Shown here piece by piece: positions 1 through 6,362 of a stretch of 8,680 bases of DNA. Positions within the stretch are counted from its first letter, which is position 1. Each line of letters starts with the position of its first letter. The notes under the pieces are model-generated. The model was given only the letters and a program-made list of their open reading frames with translations. It was not told the origin of the DNA and searched no databases. This stretch comes from Treponema sp. Lineage in GTDB: Bacteria; Spirochaetota; Spirochaetia; Treponematales; Breznakiellaceae. Position numbers and translations under genes: made by a program. Location: assembly GCA_031263435.1 (NCBI GenBank), contig JAISFT010000029.1:1-8680 (forward strand). Direction: 5' to 3'.

Positions 1-342
1 TCCCACGGGGAGCTTTACGAACCGGAGCCGGATACCACGGGCGGGCCGGAAGGGGGCGCCGCAAAAGTTTATACCGGGAAGGGCTTCCGGGGCACGGTGG
101 GTTTTATCAGCCCCATGTCCCGGCCTTTTTGCCATGCCTGTAACCGGGTGCGGATCACCGCCGACGGCAGGCTAAAAACCTGTCTGGGGAGCAATGCCGA
201 ACTGGATCTGCGGGCATTGCTGGACAAGCCGGACATGGTATTGCGTTCCGCTATTGAAGGGGAAATACTTAAAAAGCCCGGCGGACACCATTTTGACAGA
301 GGATTTGTTTCGCAGCGGACCATGTATCGTATAGGGGGATAG
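1..342 (+). CDS. moaA: GTP 3',8-cyclase MoaA, C-terminal part (5' end outside window)
   Basis: MoaA is a cytoplasmic radical-SAM enzyme that, with MoaC, converts GTP to cyclic pyranopterin monophosphate, the first step of molybdenum cofactor synthesis. Only the last 113 codons are in the window; the frame is open from base 1. The sequence shows the C-terminal 4Fe-4S cluster motif C-X2-C-X13-C within FCHACNRVRITADG...TCLG, encoded at about 130-183. This cluster binds the GTP substrate in the family. A KPGGHHF block follows, and the protein ends in MYRIGG; the terminal Gly-Gly is a known conserved and functionally required feature of MoaA. The gene ends with TAG at 340-342, one base before the start of the MOSC gene, so the two are probably co-transcribed and translationally coupled. 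The identification is firm; the N-terminal SAM-binding half cannot be seen. Confidence 0.95.
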   Translation, partial: SHGELYEPEPDTTGGPEGGAAKVYTGKGFRGTVGFISPMSRPFCHACNRVRITADGRLKTCLGSNAELDLRALLDKPDMVLRSAIEGEILKKPGGHHFDRGFVSQRTMYRIGG

Positions 343-343
343 G

Positions 344-778
344 GTGGCGTATATCGTCTCGGTGAATATCAGCGCGGAAAAGGGAACCGAAAAACGCCCC
401 ATAGGGGAAGCCCTGCTGCGCCGGGATCACGGCATTGAAGGCGACGCCCACGCGGGGAACTGGCACCGGCAGATAAGCCTTTTGGCCCAGGAAAGCATCG
501 ACAAGATGAGCGCCCTGGGGGTGACGGGCCTGGTCCCCGGAAGCTTCGCAGAAAATATAACCCTCCGGGGATTGGAACTCCATACCCTGCCGGTGGGGAC
601 CCGGCTCCTTCTGGGGGACTGCGAGGTGGAGCTGACACAGATAGGCAAGGAATGTCACCGCCATTGCAGGATATATCAGCAGATTGGCCGCTGCATCATG
701 CCGGTGGAGGGGATCTTTGCGAAGGTTCTGAAGGGGGGGACCCTTAAAACGGGGGACAGGGCGATCATCGTTGCATAA
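344..778 (+). CDS. Small stand-alone MOSC-domain protein
   Basis: A 144-residue protein made almost entirely of one MOSC (MoCo sulfurase C-terminal) domain. Family hallmarks are GIEGDAHAG at about residues 30-38, WHRQISLL (40-47), PGSFAENI (65-72) and the C-terminal block with Cys104, Cys108 and Cys117 leading into CIMPVEGIFAKVLKGG. MOSC domains bind or carry molybdenum cofactor or sulfur; in short bacterial versions the exact reaction is unknown. The position one base after moaA supports a role in molybdopterin synthesis, cofactor sulfuration or delivery. The start is GTG at 344, with purine-rich AGGGGGATAGG just upstream inside the end of moaA. In many anaerobes related domains are fused to a MogA-like domain; this one is not. 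There is no signal peptide or membrane segment, so it is cytoplasmic. The domain call is secure and the specific function is inference. Confidence 0.88.
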   Translation: MAYIVSVNISAEKGTEKRPIGEALLRRDHGIEGDAHAGNWHRQISLLAQESIDKMSALGVTGLVPGSFAENITLRGLELHTLPVGTRLLLGDCEVELTQIGKECHRHCRIYQQIGRCIMPVEGIFAKVLKGGTLKTGDRAIIVA

Positions 779-820
779 ACCATTCGCGGCCTATACCTTT
801 GCCCCCTCTTTGGATAAAAT

Positions 821-3220
821 GTGGCGGTAATGAAAAAACCGGTTCAAAAAAGCGGCTCCAAATACATGGCGGCCAGTATCATTGTTGTTCTGGTATTCGC
901 CGTATCTGCCCTCCTCATGTCCTCCGGGGCGCTGAATTTTCCCGAATACAAAACCTACGATTTCCGTGTGCAGCTTCTGGCGGAACAAAGCCGGCCTTCG
1001 GATGACATCATCCTTATTCTGTTGACCCAGGACAGCCTGGACTGGGCCCAGCGGGAACGGGGTTGGGGCTGGCCCTGGCCCCGGAAAGCCTACGCGGAAC
1101 TGGTAGATTATATGAATATCGGAGGCGCCAAATCCGTGGCCTTCGATATGCTCTTTACCGAACCTTCGGTGTACCGGAATTCCCGGCAGGACGAGATTAT
1201 CGACCAGGCGGTAGAAAGCCTGGAACGGGTCCAGCAGGCGACTGTCCAGGGCGATTCTCCCCGGCAGGCCATGGGTTTTATGTTCAGAAATGTGGTGCAG
1301 GCCCTGCGGGAACTGAGCAGCCGGGAAGATGACGCTTCCTTTGTAAAGGCTGAACAGGACTTTGGCCGTGTGGTGCAGACAGTCTTTTTGAGCAGTCTTT
1401 CCGGCAGCAGGACCTCCTGGCCGGAGGGGCTGGACAAGCCCCTGTTCATGCCCGGGGAAACCGTACCGGTGCTGCGCCTGGGGCGGGAGGATTCCACCCC
1501 CCTGGCAGCCCAGTTCCCTATCGACGAACTGCGGGACCACAGCGGGGCCATCGGGACGATAACGGGTGTCCCCGATCAGGTGGATGACATTCTGCGGCGG
1601 GGCCGGCTTTTTTACTACTTCGACGGCCGCCTTATCCCCTCCCTGGGGCCGGCCTCCCTGCTGGCTGCCGGGGAAATGCCCCAGGACCTGGACTACGAAA
1701 ACGGCCGGCTCCGCTGGGGGGACAGCCTCCTGCCCGTGGATCAAAAGGGGAATCTGATCCTCCGCTTCCGGGGGGATCTGAACCGTTATGCCCCCTACGA
1801 TATTGGTGAAATTCTGGAGAGCGCCGAACTCTACCACGCGGGGGAAGCTCCCCTGCTGCCCCCGGAAGATTTCAAGGACAAGTATGTGTTCTTCGGCCTC
1901 TATGCCCCGGGGCTTTTTGATATTTTTAGCACCCCTATCTCCTCGGTGTACCCCGGGGTGGGGATGCATGTTACACTGATGGATAACCTGCTTTCCGGGG
2001 ACTTTATCCGGGAAAGCCCCCTCCCTCTGAATCTGGCCATCCTCTTTGCCGCAGCCCTGCTCATTACGCTGCTCTCTCTGTTTCCCGGCCGTATTTCCGT
2101 GTCCCTGGGGGCAGCCCTTGTCATACTGCTGGCGATCATCGGGGCGGGTATCGCCGCCTACCATTTCGGCAGCCTCTGGCTCCCCATGGCGGCCCCCATC
2201 ATCACCGTGATTCTGGCCTTCCTGACTTCCACGATCTACAACTACGCTACCGAAGGCAGTCAAAAACGTTTTATCAAATCTGCCTTTTCCCGCTACCTTT
2301 CCCCCAAGGTCATTGAGCAGATCATCGCCGATCCGTCCCAGCTTAACCTGGGGGGCGAAAAACGGGAAATGACCGCCATCTTTACGGATATCCGCAGTTT
2401 TTCTACGATCTCGGAGGCTTTGGGAGATCCGGGCAAACTGGTGGAACTGCTCAATTTTTACCTTACCCGGATGAGCGATATTGTGCTGAAGAACGGAGGA
2501 ACCATCGACAAATATGAAGGGGACGCGATTATCGCCTTCTTCGGCGCCCCGGTACACATGGAAGAACACGCGCTCCTGGCCTGCCGATCCGCAGTAATGA
2601 TGCACAAGGCGGAACAGGAGATAAACCGGGACGTGATTGAACAGGGGCTTATTACCCAGACGGTGATGGACGCCCTGGTCCGCAAGGGAATTCTGAAAAA
2701 TCCCCAGGACCCCAGCCCCCTGTTCACGCGGCTGGGGATCAACACCGGGGATATGGTGGTAGGTAATATGGGGACCCCCAACAAGATGGACTACACCATC
2801 ATGGGGGATGCGGTAAATCTGGCGGCCCGGCTGGAGGGGATCAACAAACAGTACAACACAGGGGGTATCCTGATAAGTGAATACACCAGGGCAAAACTGG
2901 ATGATGAATTTGTCCTGCGGCCCCTCAGCAGGGTCCGGGTGGTGGGGAAAAACATCCCCATCCGGCTTTACGAACTGCTGGATATCCGGGCGGGAGCTCC
3001 GCCGGAACTGGCAGCCATGACGGTCGCCTGGGACAACGCCATGAACAACTACGAAAACCGTAACTTCGCAGCGGCAGGAAATGTTTTTAAGTCCATTTGC
3101 AAGCAGAATCCCCGGGATCTGGTTGCCAGGCTTTACCTTGAACGCTGTGTTAAATACCATGGATCGCCGCCGCCGGAGGATACCTGGGAGGGCGGAGTGG
3201 ATAATTTGACCGAAAAATAA
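821..3220 (+). CDS. CHASE2-domain transmembrane class III adenylate cyclase
   Basis: A 799-residue membrane protein predicted to make cAMP from ATP in response to an extracytoplasmic signal. It has an N-terminal membrane segment (about 15-36) and a CHASE2 sensor domain (about 40-395) with the family block TYDFRVQ...GWPWPRKAYAEL...GGAKSVAFDMLF. Three closely spaced membrane helices follow (about 403-421, 426-447, 451-471), then a cytoplasmic class III cyclase domain (about 510-715). Metal-binding aspartates are D523 (FTDIRSF) and D568 (YEGD). K564 and D657 (DYTIMGD) are the pair that selects adenine over guanine, and N666 and R670 (NLAARLE) are the transition-state residues, so all key positions for an active adenylate cyclase are present. 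A short helical, TPR-like tail covers about 725-775. The start is GTG 821 or ATG 830 (codon 4); neither has a strong ribosome binding site. It lies 42 bases after the MOSC gene and 17 bases before the SH3b gene start, probably in one operon. Confidence 0.93.
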   Translation: MAVMKKPVQKSGSKYMAASIIVVLVFAVSALLMSSGALNFPEYKTYDFRVQLLAEQSRPSDDIILILLTQDSLDWAQRERGWGWPWPRKAYAELVDYMNIGGAKSVAFDMLFTEPSVYRNSRQDEIIDQAVESLERVQQATVQGDSPRQAMGFMFRNVVQALRELSSREDDASFVKAEQDFGRVVQTVFLSSLSGSRTSWPEGLDKPLFMPGETVPVLRLGREDSTPLAAQFPIDELRDHSGAIGTITGVPDQVDDILRRGRLFYYFDGRLIPSLGPASLLAAGEMPQDLDYENGRLRWGDSLLPVDQKGNLILRFRGDLNRYAPYDIGEILESAELYHAGEAPLLPPEDFKDKYVFFGLYAPGLFDIFSTPISSVYPGVGMHVTLMDNLLSGDFIRESPLPLNLAILFAAALLITLLSLFPGRISVSLGAALVILLAIIGAGIAAYHFGSLWLPMAAPIITVILAFLTSTIYNYATEGSQKRFIKSAFSRYLSPKVIEQIIADPSQLNLGGEKREMTAIFTDIRSFSTISEALGDPGKLVELLNFYLTRMSDIVLKNGGTIDKYEGDAIIAFFGAPVHMEEHALLACRSAVMMHKAEQEINRDVIEQGLITQTVMDALVRKGILKNPQDPSPLFTRLGINTGDMVVGNMGTPNKMDYTIMGDAVNLAARLEGINKQYNTGGILISEYTRAKLDDEFVLRPLSRVRVVGKNIPIRLYELLDIRAGAPPELAAMTVAWDNAMNNYENRNFAAAGNVFKSICKQNPRDLVARLYLERCVKYHGSPPPEDTWEGGVDNLTEK

Positions 3221-3224
3221 ATTT

Positions 3225-3231
3225 GAGGAGG
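3225..3231 (+). promoter_or_regulatory. Strong ribosome binding site fixing the TTG start of the SH3b gene
   Basis: GAGGAGG lies 6 bases before TTG 3238. A possible earlier in-frame TTG at 3223 overlaps this motif and cannot be the start used with it. The protein from 3238 begins MKKLAILL, a normal signal peptide start, which supports the choice. Confidence 0.85.
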
Positions 3232-3237
3232 TTTACC

Positions 3238-3714
3238 TTGAAAAAATTAGCAATTTTACTGTGTATGGCGGTGGTTCTTGCTTCCGCCGCGGCAGCCCAG
3301 TTGAGAAACGGGCAGACGGTATATGTTACCGCAAGGTCCCTGGCCCTGAAATCGGGGACCGGATTCTTCGCCAGAAGCGTAGGGACCCTGAATTACGGCG
3401 ATGAAGTAACGGTACTCCAGATTAGCGGGAAATGGGCGGAGGTACGCTACAGCGGATCCAGAACCATGTCCGGCTGGGTTGCCCATACCAACCTGACAAC
3501 AAAACGAATCGTCGCCACAGGGGGGACCGGATCGGCCTCGTCCCGGGAAGTAGCTATGGCCGGGAAGGGTTTTACCGAAGAAGTGGAAGACGTCTACCGG
3601 GAAACCAGCAGTGCGGATTTCAGCGCAGTCGATGCGGTAGAGGCCATCAGGATCTCCGATGATGATCTGTTAATCTTTGTTACCGAAGGCCGCCTTTCCA
3701 TGGGGGATGAATAA
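3238..3714 (+). CDS. Secreted SH3b-domain protein
   Basis: A 158-residue protein with an Sec-type signal peptide (about 1-20, MKKLAILLCM then a run ending ASAAAA, likely cleaved before Q21). One bacterial SH3 (SH3b/SH3_3) domain follows at about 25-90: YVTARSLALKSGTG, then YGDEVTVL, GKWAEVRY and SGWVAHTNL. SH3b domains usually bind peptidoglycan peptides or surface ligands, so it probably sits in the periplasm. The remaining 65 residues are acidic, end in DDDLLIFVTEGRLSMGDE and match no domain I recognise. The start is TTG 3238, chosen for the GAGGAGG site 6 bases upstream. It begins 17 bases after the cyclase stop and ends 2 bases before the M48 protease start, a spacing that suggests coordinated expression with both. 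Codons 4 and 7 are TTA, a codon otherwise nearly absent here. The exact function is unknown. Confidence 0.85.
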   Translation: MKKLAILLCMAVVLASAAAAQLRNGQTVYVTARSLALKSGTGFFARSVGTLNYGDEVTVLQISGKWAEVRYSGSRTMSGWVAHTNLTTKRIVATGGTGSASSREVAMAGKGFTEEVEDVYRETSSADFSAVDAVEAIRISDDDLLIFVTEGRLSMGDE

Positions 3715-3716
3715 AT

Positions 3717-4658
3717 ATGAATACACAAAAGTCCTGCCGGTCCGGCGGTATTGCCCGCGTCGGGGCCGCAGTGCTTCTCGTCTCCCTGGGGTTTTTATTC
3801 GGGTCCTGTAAAACGATGGCCGATGTTGTCGGAATGGGGGCCCAAATCGCCGGCGCTTTGGGGGTCATTGATACGGAAACGGCGGGGGCCATCAGCCGAT
3901 CCAGCGAGGCCATCAGCCGGGCGGCGGAGGAGATTACCCCGGAACAGGAATACTACATCGGCCGCGCCGTGGGGGCCAACCTTTTGAGCCGTTACAGAAT
4001 TTGGAATGGCAATGCCGTGCTTACCAGGTACCTGAACGAAATATGCAACGCCATTGTTATCAATTCCCCTCGCCCGGAAATATTCAACGGCTACCACCTG
4101 GCAATCCTGGACAGCACGGAGATCAACGCCTTTGCCACATCCGGGGGGCATATCTTTATTACCCGCGGCCTTATTGCCTGCGCCGATTCCGAAGATACCC
4201 TGGCGGCGATTATCGCCCACGAGATCGGTCATATTCAATTGCAGCATGGTATAAAGGCAATCAAGAACAGCCGGATTACCCAGGCCATCATGATAACCGG
4301 AACATCGGCGGCAAGGACCCTGGGAAATGATGATCTCAAAGAGCTTGCCAGTGTGATGGACGAATCGGTAAACGAGATCCTCAGTACCCTGCTGGAAAAA
4401 GGCTATTCCCGGGACCAGGAATACGATGCGGATACCGCCGCCATGAGTCTGATGGCCGCCGCCGGTTACGATCCCTCCAGCCTTATTTCCATGCTCCGGC
4501 AACTGGACAGGAATCTGGGGAGCAGCGGCGGCGGTCTGGCCAAGACTCACCCCAGCCCGGCGCAACGGATAGAGAATGCCCAGGAAACGGCGCTCAAATT
4601 CAAGGTACCCGATACCCGATCCTACCGCACCACCCGGTACGGGCAGTTCGGCATCTAG
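3717..4658 (+). CDS. M48-family zinc metalloprotease lipoprotein (LoiP/YcaL/BepA-like)
   Basis: A 313-residue predicted membrane-anchored zinc protease. A signal sequence ends in the spirochaete-like lipobox LFGSC with Cys31 as the lipidation site. The catalytic motif HEIGH spans 168-172, with zinc ligands H168 and H172 and catalytic E169. The third ligand is E235 in SRDQEYDADTAA, with the usual conserved D239. INAFATSGGHIFITRGL (136-152) before HExxH and THPSPAQRI (277-285) near the end are typical of this subfamily. Relatives such as E. coli LoiP, YcaL and BepA degrade or help assemble misfolded outer-membrane proteins; this protein lacks the C-terminal TPR half of BepA and is closer in layout to LoiP/YcaL. 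All catalytic residues are present, so it should be active. ATG 3717 comes 2 bases after the SH3b stop, with GGGGGA about 9 bases upstream. It is the last gene of the left operon; its true substrate is unknown. Confidence 0.92.
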   Translation: MNTQKSCRSGGIARVGAAVLLVSLGFLFGSCKTMADVVGMGAQIAGALGVIDTETAGAISRSSEAISRAAEEITPEQEYYIGRAVGANLLSRYRIWNGNAVLTRYLNEICNAIVINSPRPEIFNGYHLAILDSTEINAFATSGGHIFITRGLIACADSEDTLAAIIAHEIGHIQLQHGIKAIKNSRITQAIMITGTSAARTLGNDDLKELASVMDESVNEILSTLLEKGYSRDQEYDADTAAMSLMAAAGYDPSSLISMLRQLDRNLGSSGGGLAKTHPSPAQRIENAQETALKFKVPDTRSYRTTRYGQFGI

Positions 4659-4667
4659 CAAGACAAT

Positions 4668-4731
4668 CCCCCGCGTCCGCAGCCTGCGTTTTGATAAGGA
4701 ACTGTGCTTACGGGGACGGGGGGGTACTTTT
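4668..4731 (+). terminator. Possible weak terminator between convergent genes
   Basis: Only 49 bases separate the M48 stop from the mscS stop. Two weak structures are visible. One is a 4-bp hairpin CGCA-GCC-TGCG followed by TTTT (4678-4692). The other is a long-loop stem pairing CCCCC/CGTCC (4668-4672, 4674-4678, one bulged G) with GGACG/GGGGG (4714-4723), followed by TTTT at 4728-4731. The second reaches into the end of mscS. Neither is a classic strong terminator, so this is a tentative call. Confidence 0.25.
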
Positions 4732-6321
4732 AGATCTGCGGCGGACCGGCGCTTTGCGTGTGTTCGCAGGGCCGGGTTCCGCAGAAATCTCCGGCGCCGC
4801 ATCCTTTAGCCCGGCCCCGGAATCCGCCGAGTCCACCGGCTGGGCCGGAATTGCCTGCTTTTGTACCACCCTGCCACGCGGGCGCGGGGAAGAAATTTTG
4901 ACGGGGAATGGATCTTCATACGGCATGTTGATCCGGAACTGGGGGGCCGTCATATCAATGCCCGCAGCCCGAAAACCTTCCTGTATATGCTGGTACAGTT
5001 CCGAGTATATCCGGGGCACCCTGTCTATTTCCTTGGAATAACAGTTTACCTGATAATTGGCGTAAAAATCGTTCAGGGCGGTTTGCAGTACAAAGGGCTT
5101 GGGATTCTTCAAAATATGCGAGGTAGACAGGGCGGCGTTAATCAGAATTTCCTGTACGGTTTGCCAGGGGGTCCCGTAACCAAAGGTAACGGTAGCGTAC
5201 AGGACAAGCCCTTCCTCGTCTTCATCGGAAGAAGTATGGTAATTTACAACGCTGGAATTCAGGATCATCAAATTGGGAAAGGTAACATATTCGTTCTTGT
5301 GGGTCTTCAGGCGGATCACCATAAGGGTTTTTTCCACTACAAAGCCCGTTACATCGTTGATCTTGATCCGGTCCCCGATTTTGAAGGGACGCATGTAGGT
5401 AATGACCAGTCCCGCCACCAGGTTTCCAATGGCGCTGCTTGATCCCAGGGAAAAAATAACACCCACCAGTACCGAAACCCCCTGAAATATCCGGGAATCC
5501 GATCCGGGCAGATAGGGGTAGATAATTGCCACGGTAAAGGCGTAGAGCAGTACCCGCAGAATATTAAACGTGGGATTTGCCCAGTCGGCATAAAATCCGG
5601 GGATCACCAGCTTTTCTCTTTCAATCTGAATCGCAAAAAATTTAAGGGCCCGCAGCACATAACGGGTAACAACAATAATAACCGCAATGGTGATCAAATT
5701 CGGAATATAGGCAATGGTCCCGAATACGATGTTCTTAAAGGGATTAAAAATATAACCAAACAAGGTGACGGCCAGGTCCCGGGTACCGGGAAAAAGGGCA
5801 AACACAACGGGTATGGTAAACACGAGCAGGAAAACAGTAAAAATATATTTGACGATCTTGATACCAAAAACAATAAGGCCGATGATCTGTTTAGTGCTGA
5901 GAATCCTGAGCTTCTTGATGGTAAGGGGCTTGATCCGCTCCCCAAAATATCCAACTGTTTTCCGGGTAATAAATTTAAAAAAGTGGCGCCAGAAAACCCA
6001 GATAATCAGGGCCTGGACGGCAATAATCCCCAGGGCAATACCCATCCGCCCCGCATAGTTCCACAGGGTTTCTCCGGGGGCAATCGTCTGCTCCAATTCA
6101 CCGGCAAGTTCTTCGGCTGAATCAATAACCGCTTCTACCCCGGTTATGGGAGCCGGCCCTGCGGCGACCGGCTCCCCCTCCCCTTCCGGGGCAAAAATCC
6201 CGCTTTCCGCGGAGGGGGAACCGGCGGCGGATTCTTCCCCGGAATCGGCGGTCTGCCCCCACAAAGGAAGCAGGCCCAGAGCAAAAAAAACCAAACATGC
6301 TGCCAGTGAAAAGCGTCTCAT
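4708..6321 (-). CDS. MscS-family mechanosensitive ion channel
   Basis: A 537-residue inner-membrane channel predicted to open under membrane tension and release solutes during osmotic downshock. A signal-peptide-like helix (about 3-22) is followed by an Ala/Gly/Glu-rich extracytoplasmic stretch (about 23-88). Membrane helices lie at about 92-114, 145-176, 203-223 and 250-272, then the pore-lining MscS helix (about 281-311) with SLGSSSAIGNLVAGLVITYM and RPFKIGDRI. The beta domain (about 313-360, ending near FPNLMILNSSVVNY) and the alpha/beta cytoplasmic cage (to about 468, ending QFRINMPYEDPF) follow. The last 60 or so residues are a Pro-, Ser- and Arg-rich disordered-looking tail. It is longer than the 286-residue E. 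coli MscS because of the extra N-terminal segments and tails. ATG 6321 is preceded by a perfect AGGAGGTGA ribosome binding site. It follows thrC by 41 bases on the same strand, with no terminator seen, so read-through from thrC is likely. Confidence 0.92.
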   Translation of the reverse strand: MRRFSLAACLVFFALGLLPLWGQTADSGEESAAGSPSAESGIFAPEGEGEPVAAGPAPITGVEAVIDSAEELAGELEQTIAPGETLWNYAGRMGIALGIIAVQALIIWVFWRHFFKFITRKTVGYFGERIKPLTIKKLRILSTKQIIGLIVFGIKIVKYIFTVFLLVFTIPVVFALFPGTRDLAVTLFGYIFNPFKNIVFGTIAYIPNLITIAVIIVVTRYVLRALKFFAIQIEREKLVIPGFYADWANPTFNILRVLLYAFTVAIIYPYLPGSDSRIFQGVSVLVGVIFSLGSSSAIGNLVAGLVITYMRPFKIGDRIKINDVTGFVVEKTLMVIRLKTHKNEYVTFPNLMILNSSVVNYHTSSDEDEEGLVLYATVTFGYGTPWQTVQEILINAALSTSHILKNPKPFVLQTALNDFYANYQVNCYSKEIDRVPRIYSELYQHIQEGFRAAGIDMTAPQFRINMPYEDPFPVKISSPRPRGRVVQKQAIPAQPVDSADSGAGLKDAAPEISAEPGPANTRKAPVRRRSKSTPPSP

Positions 6322-6327
6322 ATAACC

Positions 6328-6336
6328 TCACCTCCT
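6328..6336 (-). promoter_or_regulatory. Full-length consensus Shine-Dalgarno of mscS
   Basis: On the minus strand the sequence reads AGGAGGTGA, a complete 9-base match to the usual 16S rRNA 3' end, 6 bases before ATG 6321. This fixes the start and suggests efficient initiation independent of the upstream thrC gene. Confidence 0.8.
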
Positions 6337-6362
6337 GATAATCAACCGGCATCATAATACGG

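Noticed and set aside
791..3160. 789-residue open frame on the minus strand opposite the cyclase
   Set aside because: It is exactly codon-aligned with the cyclase, which has all catalytic residues and a coherent domain order. The minus frame has no recognisable domain and exists because the sense gene avoids TTA, CTA and TCA.
3223..3237. Longer start for the SH3b protein at TTG 3223
   Set aside because: This codon overlaps the GAGGAGG ribosome binding site, and the extra residues MRRFT would come from the site itself.
3795..4802. 335-residue minus-strand frame opposite the M48 protease
   Set aside because: Codon-aligned shadow of the protease; it ends exactly at the TTA of codon 27 of that gene and shows no known motif.
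4861..5442. 193-residue plus-strand frame opposite mscS
   Set aside because: Codon-aligned shadow of the MscS gene with no independent start signal or domain.
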